Shown: positions 25,577-34,006 of the stretch, piece after piece
Numbering within the stretch: position 1 is the stretch's first letter
Layout: every line of letters starts with the position of its first letter
Assembly (NCBI GenBank): GCA_009783025.1
Contig: WRHY01000008.1
Coordinates: 1-51,703 of the forward strand
Direction: 5' to 3'
DNA length: 51,703 bases
From: Desulfovibrionaceae bacterium
GTDB lineage: Bacteria > Desulfobacterota > Desulfovibrionia > Desulfovibrionales > Desulfovibrionaceae
Program-made: the position numbers and the translations under genes
Notes under the pieces: model-generated
The model's input: only the letters and a program-made list of their open reading frames with translations
Database searches by the model: none
What the model was told of the DNA's origin: nothing

Positions 25577-26755
25577 GTGAAAACGACCGCCAAAAGACCT
25601 CTCCTTGCGCTGAATGTGTGCCACATATTGCTTGACGGCCTTTATGACTCCATTCCTGTTCTGCTCGCAATCATCGTGGCCGCGCAGGCGAACGCCGATT
25701 CCATTGTCGGAACCGTGATGTCGTTGGCCGCCCTCGCAAGCACCCTGGCCGGTCTTGCCACCATATCCTTTTCTTCAAGGTTTACCTTGATGCAGGCCAC
25801 GGTGCTTATTCTCTTTATAGGCGGAGCGGGTTTTTGGATCGTTGCTTTTTCGGGAGGGATCTGGCTGGCCGGGTTTGGGTTTATTCTTGTGGCGCTGGGC
25901 CAGAATGTTTTTCATAATATGGCCTTTTCTTTTTTCGCCCGGACAACGGACAGAGCGTCGCTTGGCAGAGCGATAAGCGACTTTACAGCCATAGGCGACC
26001 TTGGGAGGGTTCCTCTTATTTCACTTGCCGGTTTTATCGGAGCCATGAGCTTTAATGACATTGCCGGTTGGCGATTGGCAAGCTTCTGTTTTGGCCTTAT
26101 GAATATTGTGCTTTTTATTATATCCTGCCCAATCCTGTTCAAGAAAGATACGCTTATTCCAAAAGAACATAGCGGAAGAAACAAACTACTGCCGAGTTTC
26201 GGTATAATGCGCGATAAGAACGTTTTTCTGACTGTCTTTGCGAATATGCTTAACACGATTAGCTGCGGCAGCCTCTTTACTTTCCTTCCCTTGTTATTGC
26301 TTGCCAAAGGTTTCGCGCCCAAAGCCCTGGCCGGTTTTGCCTTTGGATTCAGCCTTGGCTGCTTTGTCGGCAAAGTCGCATGCGGCCGCCTTATCGACCG
26401 GTTTGGCTCCAGAAGCACCTTCATTGGAGCGCAACTGTTGCTCTCTTTACTTATTGTTTTACTGCTTATTGGAGACAGCTTTTACTATGTTATAACGATA
26501 TCCCTCTTCATCGGCATTGTAACAAAAGGCTCCGTGCCGGTCGTGCAAACGCTGGCCGCGGAATATGCGGCCAAAGATACCTATGATGATATTTTTTCAA
26601 TAAACTCTTTTTTCAGAGGAGTAGCGTTGATCATTATCCCGCTCTTCTTCGGCTTTTTAGCTTCACTACACGGAATAGATTCAATTTACATGATTATGGC
26701 GGCAGTCTCCATCGCGGCAGTGCTTCCCATAGTTGCTATGCGGTACGGTAGCTAG
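25577..26755 (+). CDS. Major facilitator superfamily transporter
   Basis: 392-residue permease with 12 predicted membrane segments and the MFS loop motif FVGKVACGRLIDRFGSRST between helices 8 and 9. No substrate can be assigned; drug or sugar efflux types look similar. The GTG start follows the preceding stop by two bases and has no strong ribosome-binding site. Base composition is clearly lower in GC than in the flanking genes (for example 26101-26170 is A+T-rich), suggesting acquisition by transfer. Its TAG stop overlaps the family B palindrome. Confidence 0.85.
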   Translation: MKTTAKRPLLALNVCHILLDGLYDSIPVLLAIIVAAQANADSIVGTVMSLAALASTLAGLATISFSSRFTLMQATVLILFIGGAGFWIVAFSGGIWLAGFGFILVALGQNVFHNMAFSFFARTTDRASLGRAISDFTAIGDLGRVPLISLAGFIGAMSFNDIAGWRLASFCFGLMNIVLFIISCPILFKKDTLIPKEHSGRNKLLPSFGIMRDKNVFLTVFANMLNTISCGSLFTFLPLLLLAKGFAPKALAGFAFGFSLGCFVGKVACGRLIDRFGSRSTFIGAQLLLSLLIVLLLIGDSFYYVITISLFIGIVTKGSVPVVQTLAAEYAAKDTYDDIFSINSFFRGVALIIIPLFFGFLASLHGIDSIYMIMAAVSIAAVLPIVAMRYGS

Positions 26756-26900
26756 GCTGTGCTAACAAATAAGCAATTTTGTTCTCCGGCAAGGAAGATG
26801 AGCCTGTTATAAGGGAGTGTACTCTTATGGTACTCGACCGAAATAGCAGGCGATATCTGACGCAGCCGGAGGGCAAAAGGGCTATTTGTTAGCATAGCCT
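26754..26900. repeat. Palindromic element family B, full-length copy 3
   Basis: Ends AGGCTGTGCTAACAAAT (26754-26770) and ATTTGTTAGCATAGCCT (26884-26900), one G-U-type difference, 147 bp. It is the reverse complement of the copy at 10339 along its length and carries the shared core (GTACTCTTATGGTACTC). It fills exactly the space between the convergent stops of the MFS gene and the lipoprotein gene. Confidence 0.88.
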
Positions 26901-26904
26901 AATC

Positions 26905-27546
26905 TTACTTCAATCCGCGCATCTCCTCCACCACCCAAGGAACCACCTGGGCCAGCCCTTGGCCCAGGGCGGTTTCCATGGCCCGCGCCAAAGCGGTGTT
27001 ATCCCTGCCGTCCGCGGGCGCCTGTATATCCACATCGTGTACGCCTATAATCTGGCCGCTGGAAAGACTGAGCAGCCGGAAGGTGGCGCTGAAAACAGCG
27101 ACGGGCCTCGCCCCTTCATCGGCATAATGCAGGCTGAACTGCCGGATATCACTGAGCAGCCGGGCGTCCGAGGCGATGCCCGCGCTTTCATCCGCAACAC
27201 CGCTCAAGGCATTGGCCGACTCCAGGGCCCGGATCAGGCTGCGCTGCACAATGAAAGGCACGGTTCCGGTCCAGCGCGCATCCGCGAGAATGCGCACTTC
27301 ACGCCCGTGAAAAAGCAGGGCAATGGTATCAGCGTCGATTTCACGCCCGGCAACCGGCATAGCCACAATGAGCTGCCTGTTCAAAGGGCGTTCCGCCATT
27401 CTTTCCGGCATGGCCGGGGAAAGCTGTAAACGCACCGGCGGAGGACCGGGATTGAGCGGGTTCACGCAGCCGCCCGCCCACAGCATACAGCAGCAGAGCA
27501 GCAGCGGCAGAAGCCGCGTTTTGACGCGGAGGAAGTATAGAATCAT
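26905..27546 (-). CDS. ABC-type transport auxiliary lipoprotein (PqiC/DUF330-like)
   Basis: Outer-membrane lipoprotein partner of an MCE lipid transporter. 213 residues with an N-terminal signal and lipobox WAGGC (C27). The body has the family pattern LSPAMPERMAERPLNRQLIVAMP near residues 43-65, RWTGTVPFIVQRSLIRALE and SDIRQFSLHY. Its ATG overlaps the mlaD stop (ATGA). Last gene of mlaE-F-D-lipoprotein, converging on the MFS gene across a palindrome. Confidence 0.83.
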   Translation of the reverse strand: MILYFLRVKTRLLPLLLCCCMLWAGGCVNPLNPGPPPVRLQLSPAMPERMAERPLNRQLIVAMPVAGREIDADTIALLFHGREVRILADARWTGTVPFIVQRSLIRALESANALSGVADESAGIASDARLLSDIRQFSLHYADEGARPVAVFSATFRLLSLSSGQIIGVHDVDIQAPADGRDNTALARAMETALGQGLAQVVPWVVEEMRGLK

Positions 27547-28442
27547 CTGTTTTGATACTCCTGCACTGAATCTCCGAACAGAAAGCGGCGAGGATCGTTT
27601 TCCAGCTTTTGCCCGACCCGGGTGAACACATGCACCAGGTTGCGCATTTCCGTCACCAGCATACGCATGTCAGCCAATCCCTGGGTGGAAAACTGCCTCA
27701 ATCCCGGCTCCATGGCCGCCAGGGTGGAGTCGGCCCGCTTGGCCATGCCGGTCACAGCCGCGCTTGTCTGCTTCATATCAACGGCAAGCGCCTCATTGGC
27801 CGTGGCAAGCAATGTATTGAGCCTGCCGCTGGATTTTTCCACTTCCAGCAAAATGGTGTTCAGGCTTTCCGACCTGTCGGCCAGGGTGTTACTGATCCGG
27901 GCCAGCGAGGTCAAAATTTCGTTTACCGCCAGGACGTTCTCTTCAGAAAACATTTGCTCCATGCGCCTCAATACCTGGCCGGACGAAGCCAGCACGTCGG
28001 GCACCTGAGTAACCACGGAAGACAAGGGCGAGGGTGCATAGAGAATAACTCCGACCCCTCCCTTGGGAACCTGTATCAGCGGGCTTTGCGCGCTGCCCCC
28101 GGAAATGGATATCACTGAAATGCCGGTGATGCCGCGCGCTTCAAGCTGGGCCACCGAATCTTCGCGCACGGGCGTGTCAGCGGCAATGGAGATATGTATG
28201 TGCACCGCGCCGGGCGTGATCCGGCTTATGGTGATATCAGTCACCTTGCCCACCCTGATGCCGCTGAAGAGCACGTCGCTGTTAATGGAAAGTCCCCGCA
28301 CGCTCTCTGTGGAGGAAATTTCGTATTCGATCATGGCCGTGTTTTTACCCTTGCCCCCTATCCACAGGATGAATAATCCGGCGGCGAGCAGGGTCAGCAG
28401 CGTAAACGCTCCTATCAGCACATAGTTGGCCCGTATTTCCAT
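27543..28442 (-). CDS. mlaD: MCE-domain lipid-binding protein MlaD
   Basis: Periplasmic substrate-binding component anchored in the inner membrane. 299 residues from ATG 28442 (MEIRANYVLIGAFTLL), which fits the family; an upstream reading to 28514 enters mlaF. Order: one membrane helix (8-28), one MCE domain (about 38-115, SVRGLSINSDVLFSGIRVGKV), then a long helical part (about 150-285) that is likely to form a coiled bundle. The helical part is longer than in Escherichia coli MlaD (183 residues total) and may bridge towards the lipoprotein. No MlaC gene follows. Confidence 0.9.
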   Translation of the reverse strand: MEIRANYVLIGAFTLLTLLAAGLFILWIGGKGKNTAMIEYEISSTESVRGLSINSDVLFSGIRVGKVTDITISRITPGAVHIHISIAADTPVREDSVAQLEARGITGISVISISGGSAQSPLIQVPKGGVGVILYAPSPLSSVVTQVPDVLASSGQVLRRMEQMFSEENVLAVNEILTSLARISNTLADRSESLNTILLEVEKSSGRLNTLLATANEALAVDMKQTSAAVTGMAKRADSTLAAMEPGLRQFSTQGLADMRMLVTEMRNLVHVFTRVGQKLENDPRRFLFGDSVQEYQNR

Positions 28443-28444
28443 GT

Positions 28445-29260
28445 TCAGCAATCTTCCTTTGCAGCACTCAGGGCCGCGCGTCCGCGCGGGCCGGTAAAAT
28501 ATTCCCGGATCCAAGGATAATCCAGCCTGACCAGGTTATCAATTGTATCCAGAGCATATATGCGTTTTTCCGCCAGCACCGCCACCCGGTCGCAGGTCGC
28601 ATACAGCGAATCCAAATCATGCGTAACCATGCAGACAGTGAGATTCAACCCGGCCCGCAGACTGAGCAGCAGTTGATCAAAGTCCGCGGCGCTCAAAGGA
28701 TCCAGCCCGGATGTCGGCTCGTCCAAGAGCAGGATGGCCGGGTCCATGACCAGGGCGCGCGCAAGCCCGGCCCGTTTTTTCATGCCGCCGGACAACTCGC
28801 TGGGCAGCTTTTTAAAAGCGTTTTGCGGCAGCCCCACAAAGGCCAGCTTCATCCTGGCAATGGCTTTTCGCATCTGTTGTGACATGGATGTGAACTCTCG
28901 TAAAGGAAAAGCAATATTTTCCCCCACACTAAGGGAGGAAAAAAGCGCCCCTTCCTGAAACAACACACCCCACTGCCGACGCACCTGTTCCTTTTCAGCC
29001 TCGGAAGCTGTGTCCATGTCCACGCCCATGATCGTCACGCTTCCGGCAACTTGCCGGTTCAGTCCCAGAATGGTGCGCAGCAGAACGGATTTTCCCGCGC
29101 CCGAGCCGCCGATAAGTCCGATAATTTCTCCCCGGCGGATATCCAGATCAAGGTTTTCATGCACCACCTGCCCGTCAAAGGTGTTGGTGATGCCCCTGAG
29201 CGAAACCACGATGTCCGGCTTTTCAGAAGAAGGGTTCGCGCCGTGCCTGTTCTCTCTCAT
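28445..29260 (-). CDS. mlaF: Lipid ABC transporter ATP-binding protein MlaF
   Basis: ATPase of the MCE transporter. 271 residues: Walker A GGSGAGKS at 51-58, Q-loop in GVLFQEGALFSSLSV, signature LSGGMKKRAGLARAL, Walker B ILLLDEPTSGLDP and a His switch in MVTHDLDS. The GALFSS after the Q-loop is typical of MlaF. Two bases separate it from mlaD and 12 from mlaE. Confidence 0.95.
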   Translation of the reverse strand: MRENRHGANPSSEKPDIVVSLRGITNTFDGQVVHENLDLDIRRGEIIGLIGGSGAGKSVLLRTILGLNRQVAGSVTIMGVDMDTASEAEKEQVRRQWGVLFQEGALFSSLSVGENIAFPLREFTSMSQQMRKAIARMKLAFVGLPQNAFKKLPSELSGGMKKRAGLARALVMDPAILLLDEPTSGLDPLSAADFDQLLLSLRAGLNLTVCMVTHDLDSLYATCDRVAVLAEKRIYALDTIDNLVRLDYPWIREYFTGPRGRAALSAAKEDC

Positions 29261-29272
29261 CGCGCTCCCGTC

Positions 29273-30472
29273 CTACATCCCGATATAGCTGAAAAATATG
29301 GCGAACAACGCATTCAGGAGAATCACCGTAAAAATGGACTGCACAACGGAAACCGTGGTCAAAAAGCCGACCGATTCCGCGCTGCCCGTGGCCCTGAAAC
29401 CCTGGAAACAGCCCACCAGACCTATGGACAGGGCAAAAAACGGCGTTTTGATCATGCCTACCAGAAAGTTATTCATTTTGGCCACCTCACCCAGTTGGGT
29501 CAGGAAGGCGGAGAAGCTCAGGTCAATGGTGAAATAGATGGCCACGGCCCCGCCGAACAGAGCCATGATGTTGGCAATAAACACCAGCATGGGCAGCGTC
29601 AGCACCAGGGCAAGCACGCGCGGCACTACCAGCAGCAGCATCGGATCCAAACCCATGGAACGCAGGGCATCCACTTCCTGATTGGCCATCATGGCCCCGA
29701 TCTGGGCGGTAAAGGACGAACTGGACCGCCCGGCCACGACAATGGACGTGATTAGCACGGCCATTTCCCGCAGCACGGTGACTTCGAGCAGATTCACGGC
29801 AAAAATGTCCGCGCCGAACATGGCGAGCTGCTGCGCTCCCATATAGGCGACCACCAGGCCAATCAGAAAGGTAAGCAGCGACACAATGGGCACAGCCCGC
29901 AGGCCCACCTGTTCCATCTGAAAGACGAGCGGCGTCCAGCGCATCCGGGAAGGATGCCGGAGCATGGACACAAGCGAAACCAGAAAGCGGCCGAGAAATC
30001 CCATCAGGCCCACAAGCAGGCTGCCTGTTTCCAGAATCGCCTTGCCGAGCCGGGCCAGATACAAGGAAAACATGGCCTGTCCCACGCTTCCCATAGATTC
30101 TTCCGACTCCGGCAACACGGCTTGCTTCAGCAGCCCTTCCTGTTGCGCGGTCAGGTTTTCCAGGCTGCACTGGATACGCCTGGCCCGCAGATTTTTCAAG
30201 GTCAGATTGAGAAACAGAGCCCCGGAGGTGTCAAGAAGGGCAAGGTGTTGCAGATCAAAAATGACGGAAGCGGCGAGCGTGTCCAAACGGCCGCGCAGAG
30301 CCCTTTCGGCCCCGGTCAGGGAATGCGCCGTAAGTGCGCCGGAAAGAACAACCCGCATCGTCCCTCCTTGCGGACGAAAGGAGAGGACCGCTTGTGCGGG
30401 CGGGCCGGCAGCGCCCCCGGATGCGGGCTTATCGTGGTGTACGCCGGTCGACGGCGCGTCGGCTGCGATCAA
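29273..30472 (-). CDS. mlaE: Lipid ABC transporter permease MlaE with N-terminal STAS domain
   Basis: Membrane permease of the MCE transporter. The first 130 residues form a STAS domain (VVLSGALTAHSLTGAERAL ... LDTSGALFLNL), usually a separate protein (MlaB) in Escherichia coli but fused in many deltaproteobacteria. The permease domain follows with about five helices and the motifs FQMEQVGLRAVPIVSLL, GRSSSSFTAQIGAM and NQEVDALRSMGLDP. The reading from TTG 30472 (GGAG 5 nt upstream) includes the whole STAS domain; an ATG at 30358 with AGGAGG is the alternative start and would cut the first strand. Confidence 0.9.
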   Translation of the reverse strand: MIAADAPSTGVHHDKPASGGAAGPPAQAVLSFRPQGGTMRVVLSGALTAHSLTGAERALRGRLDTLAASVIFDLQHLALLDTSGALFLNLTLKNLRARRIQCSLENLTAQQEGLLKQAVLPESEESMGSVGQAMFSLYLARLGKAILETGSLLVGLMGFLGRFLVSLVSMLRHPSRMRWTPLVFQMEQVGLRAVPIVSLLTFLIGLVVAYMGAQQLAMFGADIFAVNLLEVTVLREMAVLITSIVVAGRSSSSFTAQIGAMMANQEVDALRSMGLDPMLLLVVPRVLALVLTLPMLVFIANIMALFGGAVAIYFTIDLSFSAFLTQLGEVAKMNNFLVGMIKTPFFALSIGLVGCFQGFRATGSAESVGFLTTVSVVQSIFTVILLNALFAIFFSYIGM

Positions 30473-30575
30473 ACGTATCTCCGGAGCGACTATGGTATTT
30501 TACGCTTGAGATGCTTTGCTTACGACGGGCAAAGCACAGAGCCTGTGTCCGCGACCCGCCTACAAGCATCTCGCG

Positions 30576-30636
30576 GCAAGGATTTGCGGGCAAATCCTTG
30601 CAGAGTATTTTACCATTTTCAATGGTAAAATACTCT
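30576..30636. repeat. Two tandem perfect hairpins upstream of mlaE
   Basis: An 11-bp stem GCAAGGATTTG/CAAATCCTTGC (30576-30601) is directly followed by a 16-bp perfect stem AGAGTATTTTACCATT/AATGGTAAAATACTCT (30602-30636) with loop TTC. They lie downstream of the 107-residue gene and about 100 nt before mlaE on the minus strand. Without a U-tract they may be a weak terminator or a processing site. The rest of 30473-30674 shows no gene. Confidence 0.65.
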
Positions 30637-30674
30637 AACCCGCGTGTGCCGGAGTGGGTCAGGCAAAAAAACTC

Positions 30675-30998
30675 CTAACGCACTGTATCGTCATACCAGG
30701 GATCATCAAAACCGTCTGTCAAACGGTAGCTCTTTACTGTCATAGTGTATTGCGGTTCGGCCTCCGTGCCTTCAGCGCCCTCGGCATTGGGAGCCGAGCA
30801 CACAAGTCCGGTCACTTCCACATTGGCGTTGATATCGGCGAGCAGGCCGATGCCCGGTCCCTTGTGCAGCACGTGATACTGCGTCCCGTCATCGGCAATG
30901 ACAGCCACTCTGGCCGAATCCTCCCTGCCCGTGTGTCCGGTCACGGGCGGCAGCGCCTGAACATAGCCTCGAATCGTCTGCATTTCTTGCGCGTTCAT
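30675..30998 (-). CDS. Small hypothetical protein, 107 aa
   Basis: Not recognised. Soluble, acidic, predicted mostly beta: MNAQEMQTIRGYVQALPPV, ARVAVIADDGTQYHVLHKG and NANVEVTGLVC read like strands of a small OB-like barrel (inference only). It ends in DDPWYDDTVR. The region between it and rpsF holds a family A palindrome. Reading-frame length and codon use support a real gene; the ribosome-binding site is weak. Confidence 0.6.
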   Translation of the reverse strand: MNAQEMQTIRGYVQALPPVTGHTGREDSARVAVIADDGTQYHVLHKGPGIGLLADINANVEVTGLVCSAPNAEGAEGTEAEPQYTMTVKSYRLTDGFDDPWYDDTVR

Positions 30999-31105
30999 TT
31001 CAGATGCAAAAGTTTTGAGGTGAAAGGTTCGGAAACGCCTTCGTATTACTCAGTATTGTTTCTATGCACCAAACACGCGGCCTTGGCAAGAAATATCGCT
31101 TTTTC

Positions 31106-31257
31106 GGTAGTGCCCCAGTTTGCCGTGATACTTCGTCAGGCTTGTTCGCGCTCCGGGGGCAGGGCCGAAGAGCCCAGCCCCCATCGCGCAAAGCTGCGCC
31201 TTCCTCGTCTGACGGCAAACTGGAGCACTACCGACTTTGCTCAAACTGCGGCGCTAT
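31106..31257. repeat. Palindromic element family A, subtype II, copy 4, with an extra half-arm
   Basis: 127 bp with ends GGTAGTGCCCCAGTTTGC (31106-31123) and GCAAACTGGAGCACTACC (31215-31232). The outer 40 bp on each side (GTGATACTTCGTCAGGCTTG; CTTCCTCGTCTGAC) match the other family A copies, but the middle is replaced by GGGGGCAGGGCCGAAGAGCC, as in the copy at 39137. A further half-arm (TTGCTCAAACTGCGGCGCTA) follows at about 31236-31255. Confidence 0.85.
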
Positions 31258-31274
31258 CCCTAAAGATCAAAACG

Positions 31275-31303
31275 TTGACAGACCAATTTTTTTTGTCTAT
31301 TCA
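31275..31303 (+). promoter_or_regulatory. Candidate promoter of rpsF-rpsR-rplI
   Basis: A perfect TTGACA (31275-31280) is followed after 17 nt by TATTCA (31298-31303), a poor -10; TCTATT two bases upstream is an alternative. It lies 60-90 nt before rpsF and right after the family A repeat. The leader that would result is a plausible place for S6:S18 autoregulation, but I cannot identify that motif. Confidence 0.45.
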
Positions 31304-31362
31304 TCGTGGTTCCTTGCTCGTCCGTAAGATCGGGCGGGCCATACGACCGTAAGGAGAACAGC

Positions 31363-31674
31363 ATGAGAAAATTCGAGACCCTGCTGCTCCTCTCCCCTGA
31401 GCTCTCGACCGAAGCCAGAACCGCCCTGATTGGCGGCTTCAAGGCTGTTATCGAACGCGAAGGCGGCAAGGTGCTGCTGGAAGACAACTGGGGCATGCGC
31501 GATCTTGCCTATCCTGTGAAAAAACAGATGCGCGGCTGGTATGTCCGCCTTGAGTATGCCGCTCCCGGCGCTCTGGTGGCTGAACTTGAACGCAATATCC
31601 GTATCGCGGAAGGCGTGTTCAAATTCCTGAGCGTGAAACTGGCGGATGAAATCGAGGAGGAGGTGGTTGCGTAA
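31363..31674 (+). CDS. rpsF: 30S ribosomal protein S6
   Basis: 103-residue small-subunit protein that pairs with S18. [15 protein letters not shown] start and the conserved [23 protein letters not shown] segment identify it. ATG 31363 with AAGGAG 7 nt upstream is chosen over an upstream in-frame GTG. It ends in an acidic DEIEEEVVA tail. Its TAA stop overlaps the rpsR ATG by one base. Confidence 0.96.
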   Translation: MRKFETLLLLSPELSTEARTALIGGFKAVIEREGGKVLLEDNWGMRDLAYPVKKQMRGWYVRLEYAAPGALVAELERNIRIAEGVFKFLSVKLADEIEEEVVA

Positions 31675-31937
31675 TGGCTTTCAAGAAAAAATTCACTCCC
31701 CGGCGCAAGTTCTGCCGTTTCTGCGCGGACAAGGATTTGCCCCTGGATTACAAACGTCCGGATATTCTGCGCGATTTCGTGAACGAACGCGGTAAAATCA
31801 TAGCTCGCCGCGTTACCGGCGCCTGTGCCCATCACCAGCGCGCCCTGACCACGCAAATCAAGCGTTCGCGCCAGATGGCGCTGATGATTTATACTGCCAC
31901 GCACGCCAGTGATGTAAAGAAAAAGAGCGTGCTGTAG
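31674..31937 (+). CDS. rpsR: 30S ribosomal protein S18
   Basis: 87 residues, with [16 protein letters not shown] (C14, C17) and the conserved core [33 protein letters not shown]. The CxxC plus a later C-x2-H pattern suggests a zinc-binding form. Starts on the last base of the rpsF stop; rplI follows after 12 nt. Confidence 0.97.
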   Translation: MAFKKKFTPRRKFCRFCADKDLPLDYKRPDILRDFVNERGKIIARRVTGACAHHQRALTTQIKRSRQMALMIYTATHASDVKKKSVL

Positions 31938-31949
31938 GAGGCCGGGGTT

Positions 31950-32486
31950 ATGAAAGTAATTTTGCGTACCGATGTTGAAAACCTCGGCCAACTCGGCGAC
32001 ATGGTGGAAGTGAAATCCGGCTACGGGCGTAACTACCTCCTGCCCCAAGGCCTTGCCATGCTGGCCACCTCTTCCAATATGAAGGTGTTTGAACTGGAGC
32101 GGAAAAAACTTCAGGCCAAGGCCGAAGCTTTGCGCGGCACTGCTTCCGTACTGGCTGAAAAGATTCTCGCCACTCCGCTGACCATTGCCATGCGCGTGGG
32201 CGACAATGACAAACTCTACGGCTCCGTGACTTCGACCCTGATCGCTGAAGCGCTGGAAGCCAAAGGGGTTGACGTTGACCGCCGCCGCATCCTGCTCGAT
32301 TCCCCGATCCGCGCTCTCGGAGACTACAAGATTCGCGTGCGCCTGCACGCGGACGTGGTGGCGGAACTGGCTCTGTCCATTGTTGCTGAGAAGTCGCACA
32401 TCGAAGAAGAGGAAACGCAGGCCGCCAATGCAGTCCAACAACCCGTCGAATCCGACGCGCCGGCAGACGCGGGCGAAACAGAATAA
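31950..32486 (+). CDS. rplI: 50S ribosomal protein L9
   Basis: L9 with the classic start MKVILRTDVENLGQLGDMVEVKSGYGRNYLLPQGLA, a central connecting helix and the C-terminal domain (SVTSTLIAEALEAKGVDVDRRRI). The family is usually about 148-150 residues; here 178, because of a Glu/Ala-rich tail of some 30 residues. GGAGG precedes the ATG. A GC-rich hairpin begins 11 nt after the stop. Confidence 0.96.
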   Translation: MKVILRTDVENLGQLGDMVEVKSGYGRNYLLPQGLAMLATSSNMKVFELERKKLQAKAEALRGTASVLAEKILATPLTIAMRVGDNDKLYGSVTSTLIAEALEAKGVDVDRRRILLDSPIRALGDYKIRVRLHADVVAELALSIVAEKSHIEEEETQAANAVQQPVESDAPADAGETE

Positions 32487-33921
32487 CTACGCCGGTCCCG
32501 GCTCCTTTCCCAGCGGGGAAGGAGCCGGGGGACGCGGCGCGACCGGGCAGGGCGATGTCCCGCCTGATCTGGTGCGGAATGTCCCCCCCCACAGCATTGA
32601 AGCCGAACAGGCCGTGCTCGGGGGGGTCTTTTTAAAGCCCGAAAGTCTGTATACCCTGGTGGACATTCTGGGCGAGGACGATTTTTATCTCCCCGCGCAT
32701 CGGCTGGTTTTCAGCGCTTTCCGCGAGCTTTTCTCCCGCAGCGTTCCTGTTGATCTGATCTCGGTGGCCGAGCATCTGAAAAACGCGGCCCGGCTGGAGG
32801 AAGCCGGAGGCGCGGTCTATCTCGCGGAACTCGCCCGGAGCGTGGCCAGCGCGGCCAATGCCGAATACTACGCCGAACTGGTGCGGGATAAGGCCATGTC
32901 CCGGCATCTCATCTCCTCCTGCGCGGACATCATTGCGTCCAGCTTTGAGCCGGGCCAGGACGTGCGCGCCCTGCTCGACGAGGCGGAGCAAAATATTTTC
33001 GCCATTTCCCAGCGCAGTTCCGGCCGTACTTACAAGGATGCCGCTGAACTGACCAAGCAAACCTTCGACGATCTCCAGGCCAGGGCCATGCAGGGCGACA
33101 TCCTGACCGGCGTGCCCACAGGCTATACCCGGCTGGATTACATGACTGCCGGGCTCCAGCCCTCGGACCTGATCATTATCGCGGCCCGCCCATCCATGGG
33201 CAAAACGGCCTTTGCCCTGAACATCGCCATGCGCGCGGCCATCCGCGCGGGCGTGGGCGTCCTGATCTATTCGCTGGAAATGTCCATGCAACAGCTTATC
33301 ATGCGTATGCTCTGCGCCTGGGGTAAGGTGGATGTTTCTCGCCTGCGGCGCAGCCGCCGCCTGACCGACGACGACTGGCTGCATCTGCATGACGCGGGAG
33401 AAGTGTTCAGCGGCGCGCCCCTGTATATTGACGACAGCCCATCGCTCTCCACCCTGGAAATGCGCGCCCGCACCCGCCGCCTCAAAGCGGAAAAAAATAT
33501 CGGCCTGGTGGTCATTGACTATCTTCAGCTTATGCGTTCCAGCCGCCGCACTGATTCGCGGGAACTGGAAATTTCCGACATCTCGCGCAACCTCAAGGCC
33601 ATGGCCAAGGAATTGAATGTCCCGGTCATCGCGCTTTCCCAGCTCAACCGTAAACTTGAGGAACGCACCGGCGACAAGCGGCGTCCCATGCTCTCGGACC
33701 TGCGGGAATCCGGGGCCATTGAGCAGGACGCGGACGTGATCATGTTCATTTACCGGGAAGCCGCCTACATGAAGGCGGAAGAGCGCCCGCCCGTGGACAA
33801 GGCTGAAATCATTATCGGTAAGCAGCGTAACGGCCCGGTCGGCAAGGTTGATCTGATGTATGCTTCCGCCTATACCGCCTTTGAGGATCTGGAAGCCACT
33901 TACGCACCGGCGGATCTGTAA
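32428..33921 (+). CDS. dnaB: Replicative DNA helicase DnaB
   Basis: Hexameric 5'-3' helicase of the replication fork. N-terminal DnaB domain (about 50-155, RNVPPHSIEAEQAVLGG), linker helix, and a RecA-like domain with Walker A ARPSMGKTAFALN at about 252-264, LIYSLEMS, the Walker B strand in LVVIDYLQLM and RESGAIEQDADVIMFIYR. The start is uncertain: ATG 32428 overlaps rplI by 59 nt and gives a 45-residue Gly/Asn-rich lead-in that reads through a hairpin; the only later in-frame candidate is GTG 32572, which has no good ribosome-binding site. Confidence 0.93.
   Translation: MQSNNPSNPTRRQTRAKQNNYAGPGSFPSGEGAGGRGATGQGDVPPDLVRNVPPHSIEAEQAVLGGVFLKPESLYTLVDILGEDDFYLPAHRLVFSAFRELFSRSVPVDLISVAEHLKNAARLEEAGGAVYLAELARSVASAANAEYYAELVRDKAMSRHLISSCADIIASSFEPGQDVRALLDEAEQNIFAISQRSSGRTYKDAAELTKQTFDDLQARAMQGDILTGVPTGYTRLDYMTAGLQPSDLIIIAARPSMGKTAFALNIAMRAAIRAGVGVLIYSLEMSMQQLIMRMLCAWGKVDVSRLRRSRRLTDDDWLHLHDAGEVFSGAPLYIDDSPSLSTLEMRARTRRLKAEKNIGLVVIDYLQLMRSSRRTDSRELEISDISRNLKAMAKELNVPVIALSQLNRKLEERTGDKRRPMLSDLRESGAIEQDADVIMFIYREAAYMKAEERPPVDKAEIIIGKQRNGPVGKVDLMYASAYTAFEDLEATYAPADL
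32497..32529 (+). promoter_or_regulatory. GC-rich hairpin at the rplI-dnaB junction
   Basis: 15-bp stem CCCGGCTCCTTTCCC/GGGGAAGGAGCCGGG with one G-U pair and loop AGC, starting 11 nt after the rplI stop. No U-tract follows. It may protect the ribosomal-protein message and reduce read-through into dnaB (inference). Confidence 0.6.
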
Positions 33922-33948
33922 CCTGTTTAAATCCGCTCTCATGACGCG

Positions 33949-33984
33949 AAGGCCCCGGAGCAGTGTCGGCTGCTCCGGGGCTTT
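33949..33984 (+). terminator. Probable terminator of the rpsF-dnaB operon
   Basis: Stem GCCCCGGAGCAG/CTGCTCCGGGGC (33952-33963 and 33970-33981), extended by AAG/TTT, with a six-base loop; only three U follow, so termination may be incomplete. It lies 27 nt after the dnaB stop. Confidence 0.7.
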
Positions 33985-34006
33985 CATGTTACCAGGACTT
34001 AGGGGC

